41,367 nucleotides of DNA from Gemmatimonadota bacterium (GTDB taxonomy: Bacteria; Gemmatimonadota; Gemmatimonadetes; Gemmatimonadales; GWC2-71-9): positions 1,663,372-1,704,738 of the forward strand of contig CP070716.1 in the NCBI GenBank assembly GCA_020350425.1, read 5' to 3'. Each line of letters begins with the position of its first letter. The stretch's first letter is position 1. Made by a program: the position numbers and the translations under genes. The notes under the pieces are model-generated. The model was not told the origin of the DNA. It saw only the letters and a program-made list of their open reading frames with translations, and searched no databases. Below, one piece after another: positions 27,039 to 34,257 of the stretch.

Positions 27039-27662
27039 ATGACGCGCACCTGGTTCGTCCTCATCACCTTCGCCATCCTCTGCCCCCCGACCGCCGGGTG
27101 GGCCCAGTTCAAGCGGGGTGACGTCTCTGCGATCGTCGGCTACCAGTGGGGCGGCGGACTCACCACGCTTGAGGGCCGCATCGAGCTCGAGCCCAGCATC
27201 AGCTATGGAGCGGAGATCGATATCGTGGCCCGGCCCGAGGGCGAGATCGTCATCCTCTACAATCGCCAGGACACCGACCTCAAGCTGGTCGGCGGCGGAG
27301 CGGTTGCCGACTCGACGCTGTTCGGCGTGGCGGTGAACTACTTCCAAGTGGGAGGCTCGGGCGTTGCGCCGCTCGCCGGCCCCGCGAAGCCCTTTGTGGC
27401 ACTCACCCTTGGAATGACCTGGTTCGACCCGAAGCGGAGCGGGGTGAGCAGTGAGTGGCGCTTCTCCGGCTCCCTGGGTGGCGGCGTGAAGGTGAGCCCC
27501 ACGCCGCGCATCGGCATCCGCGCGCAGGCGCGTTGGTGGTTCAACATCCTCACGGCAAACAGCCAGTGGTGGTGCGGTCTCCCCGGCGGCTGCTACGTCA
27601 GCACGGCGGGAACCGTGGTCAGCCAGGGCGAGGTGTCGGGCGGTCTGATGGTCAACTTCTGA
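27039..27662 (+). CDS. Small outer-membrane beta-barrel protein
   Basis: A 207-residue protein. The signal peptide MTRTWFVLITFAILC...WAQ is followed by amphipathic strands (VSAIVGYQWGGGLTTLEG; ISYGAEIDIVA; PFVALTLGMTWF; GSLGGGVKVS; GIRAQARWWF) and a terminal Phe (GGLMVNF). This is the pattern of an 8-stranded OmpA/OmpW-sized barrel. One loop contains two Cys (WWCGLPGGCY) that could form a disulfide. Function unknown. I chose ATG 27039 because the promoter covers the ATG at 27009 and because this start gives a clean signal peptide. It ends with a hairpin terminator. Confidence 0.8.
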   Translation: MTRTWFVLITFAILCPPTAGWAQFKRGDVSAIVGYQWGGGLTTLEGRIELEPSISYGAEIDIVARPEGEIVILYNRQDTDLKLVGGGAVADSTLFGVAVNYFQVGGSGVAPLAGPAKPFVALTLGMTWFDPKRSGVSSEWRFSGSLGGGVKVSPTPRIGIRAQARWWFNILTANSQWWCGLPGGCYVSTAGTVVSQGEVSGGLMVNF

Positions 27663-27686
27663 ACGAGGAAGGCTCGACCGACCACG

Positions 27687-27712
27687 GAAGGGCGTCCCGC
27701 GGGGCGCCCTTC
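27687..27712 (+). terminator. Hairpin terminator
   Basis: GAAGGGCG (27687-27694) pairs with CGCCCTTC (27705-27712); the interior can add CCC/GGG pairing. It lies 25 bp after the barrel gene stop at 27662. Confidence 0.65.
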
Positions 27713-27801
27713 GCCGTCTACGGCGCTCCCGCGGCGATCCAGGGACACTTCCGAGACCGCCGGGGGTATACAGGTTCCGGAGGCAACTGAAGGAGCGGAC
27801 G

Positions 27802-28365
27802 ATGCGGAGCGGATTGATCGCGTTGATGGGCGCCGTGCTGTTCGGGACCCCGGCGCTGGCGCAGGAGCAGACCCTGGTGTCCGGCGGCCTCGAGTCCGGT
27901 GGGTTCGGCGCCCCGGTGGTACGGTTCTCCCAGGTGAACGGCCAGTTCGCCGTGCTGGCAGGGGGCCGGGGCGGATGGATCATCAACCACACCTTCGTGA
28001 TCGGAGCAGCGGGCTACGGGGTGGCCACCGACGTGCAGGTGGCCGGCAACCCCAACCGCCGGGGGCTCGAGTTCGGCTACGGCGGCGTAGACTTGGAGGT
28101 CGTCATCGGTTCCGACGCGCTGATCCACGCGACGGCCCAGGCACTGATCGGTGGCGGAGCGTTCGTGCTCAATTATAACGGACCTACCGACGGCGTATTC
28201 GTGTTCGAACCGGGGCTGAACGTCGACCTGAACGTCACGCCCTTCATGCGCCTCGGCTTGGGCGGGGGATACCGCTGGGTCACCGACGTGGACCTGATTG
28301 GCTTCAGCGACAGCGACTTCAGTTCGTTCTTCGGGTCGGTGGTGCTCAAGTTCGGGAGCTTCTGA
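27802..28365 (+). CDS. Secreted beta-rich protein, probable small outer-membrane barrel
   Basis: A 187-residue protein with signal peptide MRSGLIALMGAVLFG...ALAQ. The mature part is Gly-rich with alternating strands (GGFGAPVVRF; GQFAVLAGGRGGWIINHTFVIGAAGYG; GLEFGYGGVDLEVVIG; FVFEPGLNVDLNVTPFMRLGLGGGYRWV) and ends FGSVVLKFGSF with terminal Phe. This fits a small outer-membrane barrel of unknown role. AAGGAG lies eight bases before ATG 27802. TATACA at 27767-27772 could be a -10 box, but no good -35 was found. A hairpin follows at 28413. Confidence 0.75.
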   Translation: MRSGLIALMGAVLFGTPALAQEQTLVSGGLESGGFGAPVVRFSQVNGQFAVLAGGRGGWIINHTFVIGAAGYGVATDVQVAGNPNRRGLEFGYGGVDLEVVIGSDALIHATAQALIGGGAFVLNYNGPTDGVFVFEPGLNVDLNVTPFMRLGLGGGYRWVTDVDLIGFSDSDFSSFFGSVVLKFGSF

Positions 28366-28412
28366 GCCAGGCCTCCCGCGTCGGTGGCACATCACCCGAC
28401 GGGAACTTGAAA

Positions 28413-28437
28413 CGGCGGCTCCGAACGGGAGCCGCCG
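28413..28437. terminator. Hairpin terminator between barrel gene and tRNA-Lys
   Basis: CGGCGGCTCC (28413-28422) and GGAGCCGCCG (28428-28437) form a perfect 10-bp stem with a 5-base loop. It sits between the plus-strand gene ending at 28365 and the 3' end of the minus-strand tRNA at 28444, and can serve both. Confidence 0.75.
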
Positions 28438-28443
28438 CATTCA

Positions 28444-28516
<73 letters not shown>

Positions 28517-28617
28517 GCAGGGGCAGGGATGCGGGACTTGCAGAGTGTCCGCTCATCCCCAATTCTCAAGCCCCGTCCATTCTATCGGGGAACACCCCAA
28601 AACGGAAGCGTGGCCTT

Positions 28618-29808
28618 ATGGTGATTAGCGGACTCGACGTGCGCCCACTTGCGGCGCTGGCCGTGGTGAGCGCTCTCGTCGGTGCCGCTTGCGGCGCTGA
28701 CCCAGCACCGACCGCCGCAGCGGGAGAGCCACTCCCCGGACTGCAGCCCGACGAGCTGGAGAGGTTCCGCGCGGGCCTGGAGCAATTCAATCGCGTGTTC
28801 CGGGAGGAGGACGGACTGGGACCGCTCTTCAATGAAAATCAATGCAGTGCCTGTCACACGGACCCGGCCCCCGGAGGCTCGGGGGGTGAGACCGTCCTGA
28901 AGGCGACGCGGTTCGTTCCGCCGGATTCGTGCGATCTTCTGGTAACGGGCGGGGGCGAGAACATTCGAGAACAGGGCACGTCCGCTGCCCGGGCAGCGGG
29001 AATCACCGAGGAGACGGTACCGGCCGAGGCCACGGCGCGCGGCAAGTTCACGGCACCATTCCTGTTCGGCCTGGGTCTCGTCGAGAACATCCCCGACGCG
29101 GCGATCCTCAGACATGCCGATCCGGAGGACGCCGATGGTGACGGTATCTCCGGACGCCCTGGGCGCACGCGCGACGGCCGGCTGGCACGCTTCGGTCGCA
29201 AGGCCGACACGGCGACGTTGGAGGAGTTCACCGTCGGGGCGCTCAGCTTGGAGATGGGCCTCACGAGCCCGGCGTTACCGGTGGAGTCGGGATTCAACGG
29301 AGACGCCCCACCACCCGGCACCGACCCAACGCCCGACCCCGAGGTCGATGCGGCGCTCGTCGCGAAACTCGTGGACTTCACACGGTTCCTTGCACCACCC
29401 GTCCCCGCGATGCGCAGCGCGGCTCACCGGGACACCGTCGAGCAGGGGAGGCGGGTGTTCGCCTCGCTCGGGTGTGCCACCTGCCACGTCCCAACCATGA
29501 CCACGGGGCCGAGCGATGTCGGGCCGCTACACCGCAAGCGCGTGGCCCTCTATTCGGACCTGCTGCTGCACGACATGGGCCCGGGCCTGGCAGACATCTG
29601 CGGCGTCGGTGCTGGGCCCGCAGAGGTCCGCACGGAGATGCTCATGGGCCTACGGCACCGCGACAGTTATATGCACGACGGCCGCACACACGATCTCGCG
29701 GCCGCGATCCTCCGCCACGGAGGGGAAGCGCAGGCGGCACGGGATGCCTTCGCCGCGCTGCACGAGCTCACGAAGCTGTATCTGCTCGTGTTCTTGAAAT
29801 CGCTGTGA
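28618..29808 (+). CDS. Di-heme oxidoreductase (DHOR/DUF1111 family) lipoprotein
   Basis: A 396-residue lipoprotein with lipobox VGAAC near residue 24. It has two heme c sites: NQCSACHTDPAPGGSG near residue 80 and GCATCHVPTM near residue 287. The C-terminal YMHDGRTHDLAAAILRHGGEA is the family's conserved ending. DHOR proteins relate to di-heme cytochrome c peroxidases. Their reaction is not well settled, and they often sit beside iron-uptake genes, sometimes with imelysins. Here a TonB-dependent receptor gene follows 172 bp downstream on the same strand, which suggests a shared role, perhaps in metal acquisition. No imelysin is present. Residues 215-260 contain a Pro-rich loop. The ATG at 28618 gives the lipoprotein signal directly. 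Confidence 0.9.
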   Translation: MVISGLDVRPLAALAVVSALVGAACGADPAPTAAAGEPLPGLQPDELERFRAGLEQFNRVFREEDGLGPLFNENQCSACHTDPAPGGSGGETVLKATRFVPPDSCDLLVTGGGENIREQGTSAARAAGITEETVPAEATARGKFTAPFLFGLGLVENIPDAAILRHADPEDADGDGISGRPGRTRDGRLARFGRKADTATLEEFTVGALSLEMGLTSPALPVESGFNGDAPPPGTDPTPDPEVDAALVAKLVDFTRFLAPPVPAMRSAAHRDTVEQGRRVFASLGCATCHVPTMTTGPSDVGPLHRKRVALYSDLLLHDMGPGLADICGVGAGPAEVRTEMLMGLRHRDSYMHDGRTHDLAAAILRHGGEAQAARDAFAALHELTKLYLLVFLKSL

Positions 29809-29886
29809 CCCCGCGAGGCCAGGGCGCGTCCCGGCGCCACAAGCCCTCTCGGCGTCGCACCTATCCTGGCCTCCTCCGCCGTTCCC

Positions 29887-29944
29887 CCGGCGGTCCCCGC
29901 CGGCGTGTCGCCGGTGCAACTTCCCGAGCGGTCGGCGGTACAAT
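29887..29944 (+). promoter_or_regulatory. Hairpin and -10-like box upstream of the second TonB receptor
   Basis: CCGGCGG (29887-29893) pairs with CCGCCGG (29897-29903) around a 3-base loop and may end the di-heme gene transcript. TACAAT at 29939-29944 is a good -10 box for the receptor gene (start 29981), but only a poor -35 (GTGCAA at 29914-29919) is seen. Confidence 0.4.
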
Positions 29945-29980
29945 ACACCCACCGAGAGTGACTGTGTACATTCCGACGCG

Positions 29981-32116
29981 ATGACAATCACGACGGCGTT
30001 GCTTGCCGCTTCTGCCGGCTTCACCGCGCTTCAGCAGGACAGCGTCCCGCTGGCCGACACGGTGGTGCAGCTGCAGGGGATCGTGGTGAGTGGCACCCGT
30101 TCCACCGCGGTGCCACGCCTCGAGCAGGCCGCGAGCCTGTCCCTCACGATTCCCGAGGCAGATCTGCTGGGCGCGAGCGTCATCGCGGCCGACCTGCTGC
30201 GGGACGCCCCCGGGGCATACATCCAGCAGACCTCCGCCGGCCAGGGCGCCGTGGTGCTGCGGGGACTCGTCGGCAACCAGGTGCTGTACCTGGTGGACGG
30301 CATCCCCATGAACAACGGGACGTATCGCGACGGGCCGGGTCAGTACTTCGCCACGATCGACCCCGAGCTGGTGGATCGTGTGGAAGTCGTGCGCGGCCCC
30401 GCCTCGGTGCTATACGGCTCCGACGCACAGGGCGGCGTGGTCAACGTGCTCACCCGCTCGAGCCCGGTCCGCGGCTCCCCCAGCATGCGCCTCGCGGGGA
30501 GCTACTCCTCCGCAGACAACGGCCTGCGCGGGCGGGCCTCCCTCGGCTTCGCCGGACCCACCTGGCACCTCGGGCTCGGAGGCTCCGTGGTCACCACCGG
30601 CGATCTGCGAGCGGGCGGCGAGCTGGGCAGGCAGCGGCCCACGGGCTTCGACGCCGAAGGCGTGGACCTGGACTTCAGCTTCATGCCCGACGACCGGCAC
30701 GCCCTGGACGTGACCGTGCAGCACTTCTCGATGCACGGTGTGCCCCGATACGACCGCTACGTTGACTTCCGCGCTCCGGCACCGGGGGTGGACGCGGAAC
30801 ACGTGTTTGAGCCGCAAACCCGCCAGCTCGCCTATGCGCGGTACAAGTTCACCCCGCACGGCTACGCGCTCGCGACGCTCGAGACGACGCTGAGCCTCTC
30901 GACCCAATACGAGGGGCGGAGCCGCATCAAGCTGGAGGACACCGGCGATCCGGCCGACGAGCGCTCGCTGTGGCGCGATGACGTCTACACGCCGGGGATC
31001 AGCGTGGTGGGCACCAGCATGCCGGCGCTCGGCAACGTCGCCGTGCTCCTCACATGGGGCGCCGACTACTACCACGACGAACTCTCGAGTGAGGGATGGC
31101 TCGAGGAGATCAGTACGGGAACCCTCACCGAGCTCACCCGCCGGACGGCAACGGGGGAGATCGGAACGGGGAACTTCCCGGACGGGGCCGCGGCGGATCG
31201 CGTGGGGATCTTTCTCAATGCCGAGACCAGCATCACCCACTGGCTACGGCTCACGCTCGGGGCCCGCTGGAGCTCGATCCGCAACGAGGCCGACGTGGGC
31301 ATGCAGTGGGGCGGGTACGTCGAGAACACCAGTTCGGACCTCACCGGACAGCTCGGTGTCGTCGTGGCGCCGTCCTCCGCCTGGCGCCTCGCGGCGCGAC
31401 TCGCCGAGGGCTTTCGCGCCCCCAACCTCTACGATCTCACCCGCGTGGGTCCCATCCCAGGCGGCGTGGCCGTGCCCAACCCGGACGCGACCCCGGAGCG
31501 GTCGCTGAGCGGCGAGCTGTCGGTACGGTACCAGCGGAGCGACGGGGCGTTCGACGTGACCGGCTACTACACGCGGATCACCGACTTCATCGACCGTGTG
31601 CCGGGCGAGTTCCTCGGCGACACCATGTTCAACGGCGAACGGGTGTTCCAGGGGCGCAACGTGGGCACGGCCCGCATGTGGGGCGTCGAGGCACAGGCGG
31701 CGAAGGCATTCGGCTCGATCCTGATCGACGCGACGCTGCTCTACACGTTTGCGGAGCAGGAGCCGCCCAGCGGCGCCGTGGAGCCGATGTCCAAGATCCC
31801 ACCACTGAGCGGCCACGCGGCCGCGCGCTGGACATCGCCCAGGCACCCGGTGTGGGTCGAATACCTCCTGCGCTGGGCAACCCGCCAGGATCGGCTGGGC
31901 GCCCGCGACCTGGAGGACCCGCGGATCCCCAAGCCCGACGGCACCCCCGGCTTCGCGGTGCACGGCTTCCGTGCCGGATGGACGCTTGGCGACCGCCTCA
32001 CGCTGAGCGGCGGATTCGAGAACGTGCTCGACGAGCTGTACCGCAACCACGCCAGCGGCGTGGACAGCGCGGGGCGCCACGTATGGCTGGGCGTGTCGTG
32101 GACGGGGAGCTTGTAG
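29981..32116 (+). CDS. TonB-dependent outer-membrane receptor
   Basis: A 711-residue receptor. The short N-terminal signal (MTITTALLAASAGFTALQQ) is weak. The plug domain (about 30-160) has VVSGTRS, LLRDAPGAYIQQ, VVLRGLVGNQVLYLVDGIPMN and VEVVRGPASVLYGSDAQGGVVN. The rest is a barrel ending SWTGSL; the final residue is Leu rather than the usual Phe or Trp. It is similar in plan to BtuB/FecA/CirA-type importers, but the ligand is unknown. Its neighbour upstream is a di-heme DHOR lipoprotein, a pairing seen in metal-uptake loci. No clear Shine-Dalgarno sequence precedes ATG 29981, and no other in-frame start is nearby. Two tRNA-Glu genes on the other strand follow. Confidence 0.9.
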   Translation: MTITTALLAASAGFTALQQDSVPLADTVVQLQGIVVSGTRSTAVPRLEQAASLSLTIPEADLLGASVIAADLLRDAPGAYIQQTSAGQGAVVLRGLVGNQVLYLVDGIPMNNGTYRDGPGQYFATIDPELVDRVEVVRGPASVLYGSDAQGGVVNVLTRSSPVRGSPSMRLAGSYSSADNGLRGRASLGFAGPTWHLGLGGSVVTTGDLRAGGELGRQRPTGFDAEGVDLDFSFMPDDRHALDVTVQHFSMHGVPRYDRYVDFRAPAPGVDAEHVFEPQTRQLAYARYKFTPHGYALATLETTLSLSTQYEGRSRIKLEDTGDPADERSLWRDDVYTPGISVVGTSMPALGNVAVLLTWGADYYHDELSSEGWLEEISTGTLTELTRRTATGEIGTGNFPDGAAADRVGIFLNAETSITHWLRLTLGARWSSIRNEADVGMQWGGYVENTSSDLTGQLGVVVAPSSAWRLAARLAEGFRAPNLYDLTRVGPIPGGVAVPNPDATPERSLSGELSVRYQRSDGAFDVTGYYTRITDFIDRVPGEFLGDTMFNGERVFQGRNVGTARMWGVEAQAAKAFGSILIDATLLYTFAEQEPPSGAVEPMSKIPPLSGHAAARWTSPRHPVWVEYLLRWATRQDRLGARDLEDPRIPKPDGTPGFAVHGFRAGWTLGDRLTLSGGFENVLDELYRNHASGVDSAGRHVWLGVSWTGSL

Positions 32117-32137
32117 GCGGAGCTGGCGAGGCGAGAG

Positions 32138-32209
32138 TGCCCCCAAGGGGAGTCGAACCCCTGTCGCCACCTTGAAAGAGTGGAGTCCTGACCGCTAGAC
32201 GATGGGGGC
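32138..32209 (-). tRNA. tRNA-Glu (anticodon TTC)
   Basis: A 72-base cloverleaf. The acceptor stem is GCCCCCA/TGGGGGC with discriminator A. The anticodon stem CCACT/GGTGG has loop CTTTCAA, giving TTC. The T arm contains GGTTCGACTCC. It lies downstream of the second tRNA-Glu and shares its promoter. Confidence 0.95.
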
Positions 32210-32226
32210 GGAGCGAACGAGGATCA

Positions 32227-32298
32227 TAGCGGTAACGGGATTCGAACCCGTGTTTCAGCCTTGAGAGGGCTGCGTCCTAACCCCTAGACGATACCGCC
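32227..32298 (-). tRNA. tRNA-Glu (anticodon CTC)
   Basis: A 72-base cloverleaf. The acceptor stem GGCGGTA pairs with TACCGCT (a G-U at the outermost pair), with discriminator A. The anticodon stem CAGCC/GGCTG has loop CTCTCAA, giving CTC. The T arm contains GGTTCGAATCC. It is first in the two-tRNA unit, with 17 bases between the tRNAs. Confidence 0.93.
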
Positions 32299-32330
32299 AC
32301 GCACCGGCAATCCACCCGCCGGGACCTCAC

Positions 32331-32359
32331 AATATCACAGGGCCCAAATGGCCACGCAA
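32331..32359 (-). promoter_or_regulatory. Promoter of the tRNA-Glu pair
   Basis: On the minus strand: TTGCGT (32359-32354), 17-bp spacer, GATATT (32336-32331), with an extended TGT before the -10 box. The start site would be near 32324, about 26 bases before the mature tRNA 5' end at 32298. The same -35 and spacing occur at 26982-27010. Confidence 0.55.
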
Positions 32360-32424
32360 CCCGTTTCTGCACTGGCGGAGACTCGGTCACGACCCATTGC
32401 CGACGGCCCGGACCCGGCCTGAAC

Positions 32425-32454
32425 TTGACGTTGCCATGTACTTTGCGGTATGAA
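32425..32454 (+). promoter_or_regulatory. Promoter of the TM2-protein gene
   Basis: TTGACG (32425-32430), 18-bp spacer, TATGAA (32449-32454). The in-frame ATG at 32450 lies inside the -10 box, which supports ATG 32570 as the true start. The remaining 32360-32424 holds no gene I can see. Confidence 0.55.
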
Positions 32455-32569
32455 GTCACTGGCCCTTTGGGGCACCGTGGGCGAGTATGGGAGCGACGCA
32501 GGGCCGGGTATTCTCCGCGGCCCTGGCAGCGGAAACCCGACGACGACCGCACTCGTAGGTGAGGTAGCC

Positions 32570-32998
32570 ATGGGAACCACCGGCGAAGCTCTCATTGGGC
32601 AGGAGGTCTCGGAGCGCTCACGCGGCATCGCCCTCATCATCGGAGGAGCGCTCGGCTTATTTGGCGCTCACCGCTTCTACACGGGCAAGGTGGCAACGGG
32701 GATCCTGCAGCTCTGCACCATGGGAGGCTTCGGCGTCTGGTGGCTGTACGACATGATTCTCATCACCGCCGGCTCGTTTCGGGACGCCGAGGACAAGCGG
32801 GTGTGGCACTGGTGGGAGCCCCACCCGCAGGGCATTTCACGGGGCCAGTTGGGTCCGCAGTTCGAGGCGGTCATGGAGGAGCTCGACATGATGCGCGGCG
32901 AGATGATCGAGCTGGGCGAGCGGGTGGATTTCATGGAGCGCGTTCTCACCCGCACGCAGGAGCGGGAGGCGCTCCCGCGACCCCCCGGCGAGCACTGA
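32570..32998 (+). CDS. TM2-domain membrane protein
   Basis: A 142-residue protein. The TM2 domain (about residues 18-70) has the family pattern ALIIGGALGLFGAHRFYTGK, a G-x-x-x-L-Q-L-x-T-x-G-x-x-G-x-W-W-L-Y-D stretch, and an Asp in the second helix. A soluble tail follows with WEPHPQ and a helical, acidic segment (AVMEELDMMRGEMIELGERVDFMERVL) likely to form a coiled coil. TM2 proteins are widespread and mostly uncharacterised. ATG 32570 follows GAGGT at normal spacing, and a promoter lies about 120 bp upstream. The potassium channel gene follows after 127 bp. Confidence 0.85.
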   Translation: MGTTGEALIGQEVSERSRGIALIIGGALGLFGAHRFYTGKVATGILQLCTMGGFGVWWLYDMILITAGSFRDAEDKRVWHWWEPHPQGISRGQLGPQFEAVMEELDMMRGEMIELGERVDFMERVLTRTQEREALPRPPGEH

Positions 32999-33125
32999 GA
33001 CCCCATCACGTGAGCGACGACCAGGCGCGGGCGGCGGTGATCTGCCGCCCGTTGACGTTTCGGCCGCGCACGCCCACACGGCGCCGGCATTGACGCGACC
33101 TCCCCCGGGGAGTATTGGGAATGGC

Positions 33126-34247
33126 ATGGCGGACTCCCCCCCCACGCGTTCCGGACACGGCGGCCGCGCCGCGGAGGCGGCCGAATTCAACCGCCTGCGC
33201 CGGCGACTGCGGCTGGCTCTGGGGGCCCTGGTGCTGGTTACGGCAGTCGGGGTCCTGGGCTTTCTCCTGATCGGTGGCACCGGCCGGGGGGTCGTCGACG
33301 CCGTCTACATGACGATCATCACGCTCACCACCGTCGGATTCGGCGAGATCATCGACATGTCCAACAACCCGGCGGGGCGCATCTTCACCGTGGTGCTCCT
33401 GCTGGTAGGGATGGGCATCGTCGCGTACACGGTCCCCATGGCGGCCGCGTTCGTGATCGAGGGGCAGCTGCACCACATCTTTGCGAGGCGCCGGATGCAG
33501 AAGACGATTGCCGAGATGGCACGCCACTACATCGTCTGCGGAGACACCACCGCATGCTGGCACGTGGCCGAGGAGCTGATCCGGACGGGACGCGAGGCCG
33601 TGATCGTGGCTCCCACGGCCGAGGCGCTCGCGGACGCCCAGCACCGCTTGGGCGCCGTCCCGGGCATCGTGGGGGACCCGAGCAGCGATGAGGTGCTGCT
33701 CGAGGCGGGAGCCGACCGAGCGGCCGGCTTCGTGGTGTGCGCCCACAGCGACAAGGACAACGTGCTGGGAGTGCTGACGGCGCGGCGGCTCGCGCCCCGC
33801 GCCCGCATCATCGCCAGCACCGAGCACCCCGAGACCGAGATCAAGCTGCAGGCGGTCGGGGCCGACGTGGTGGTGAGCCCAAGCCGCATCGGCGGGCTGC
33901 GCATGGCCTCGGCCCTGGTGCGCCCCACGGTCGTCACCTTTCTCGACAAGATGCTGCGCGAGAAGGGTGGTACCCTCAGGGTGGAAGAGGTGACGATCCC
34001 GCCGGACGCGCAGCTACGTGACCGGACGCTGGGCGGGCTCAAGGTCGACGAGGTCGCAGGGGCGATGCTGCTCGCGGTGCGACGACCGGACACCGGTGAG
34101 TTCACCTTCAAGCCGCCCGAGGACACCCCCCTCACGGCGGGAATGACATTGGTGGTCATGGCCGACCCCGACGGCCTCGACCGCTTGCGGAAGCGATTCC
34201 AGCGAGCGACGGGCACGCAGTTCACGCTCGAGCACACGACGGAGTAA
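33126..34247 (+). CDS. Two-TM potassium channel with TrkA-N/TrkA-C (RCK) domains
   Basis: A 373-residue channel subunit. Two TM helices (about 31-52 and 86-110) flank the pore with selectivity filter TTVGFGE (residues 68-74). An RCK/TrkA-N domain follows (about 133-255) and a TrkA-C domain (about 285-365, VEEVTIPPDAQLRDRTLGGL). It would be a tetrameric ligand-gated K+ channel. The nucleotide-binding loop, normally GxGxxG, reads CGDTTAC (138-144), so NAD or nucleotide binding may be lost or altered. ATG 33126 follows GGGAGTATTGGGA; an upstream TTG at 33090 is possible but less likely. It lies 10 bp before the antiporter gene, so the two form one ion-transport operon. Confidence 0.92.
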   Translation: MADSPPTRSGHGGRAAEAAEFNRLRRRLRLALGALVLVTAVGVLGFLLIGGTGRGVVDAVYMTIITLTTVGFGEIIDMSNNPAGRIFTVVLLLVGMGIVAYTVPMAAAFVIEGQLHHIFARRRMQKTIAEMARHYIVCGDTTACWHVAEELIRTGREAVIVAPTAEALADAQHRLGAVPGIVGDPSSDEVLLEAGADRAAGFVVCAHSDKDNVLGVLTARRLAPRARIIASTEHPETEIKLQAVGADVVVSPSRIGGLRMASALVRPTVVTFLDKMLREKGGTLRVEEVTIPPDAQLRDRTLGGLKVDEVAGAMLLAVRRPDTGEFTFKPPEDTPLTAGMTLVVMADPDGLDRLRKRFQRATGTQFTLEHTTE

Positions 34248-34257
34248 GGGAGGCAGG

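Noticed and set aside
32450..32569. Extended N-terminus of the TM2 protein from ATG 32450
   Set aside because: That ATG lies in the -10 box of a good promoter, and ATG 32570 has its own ribosome site.
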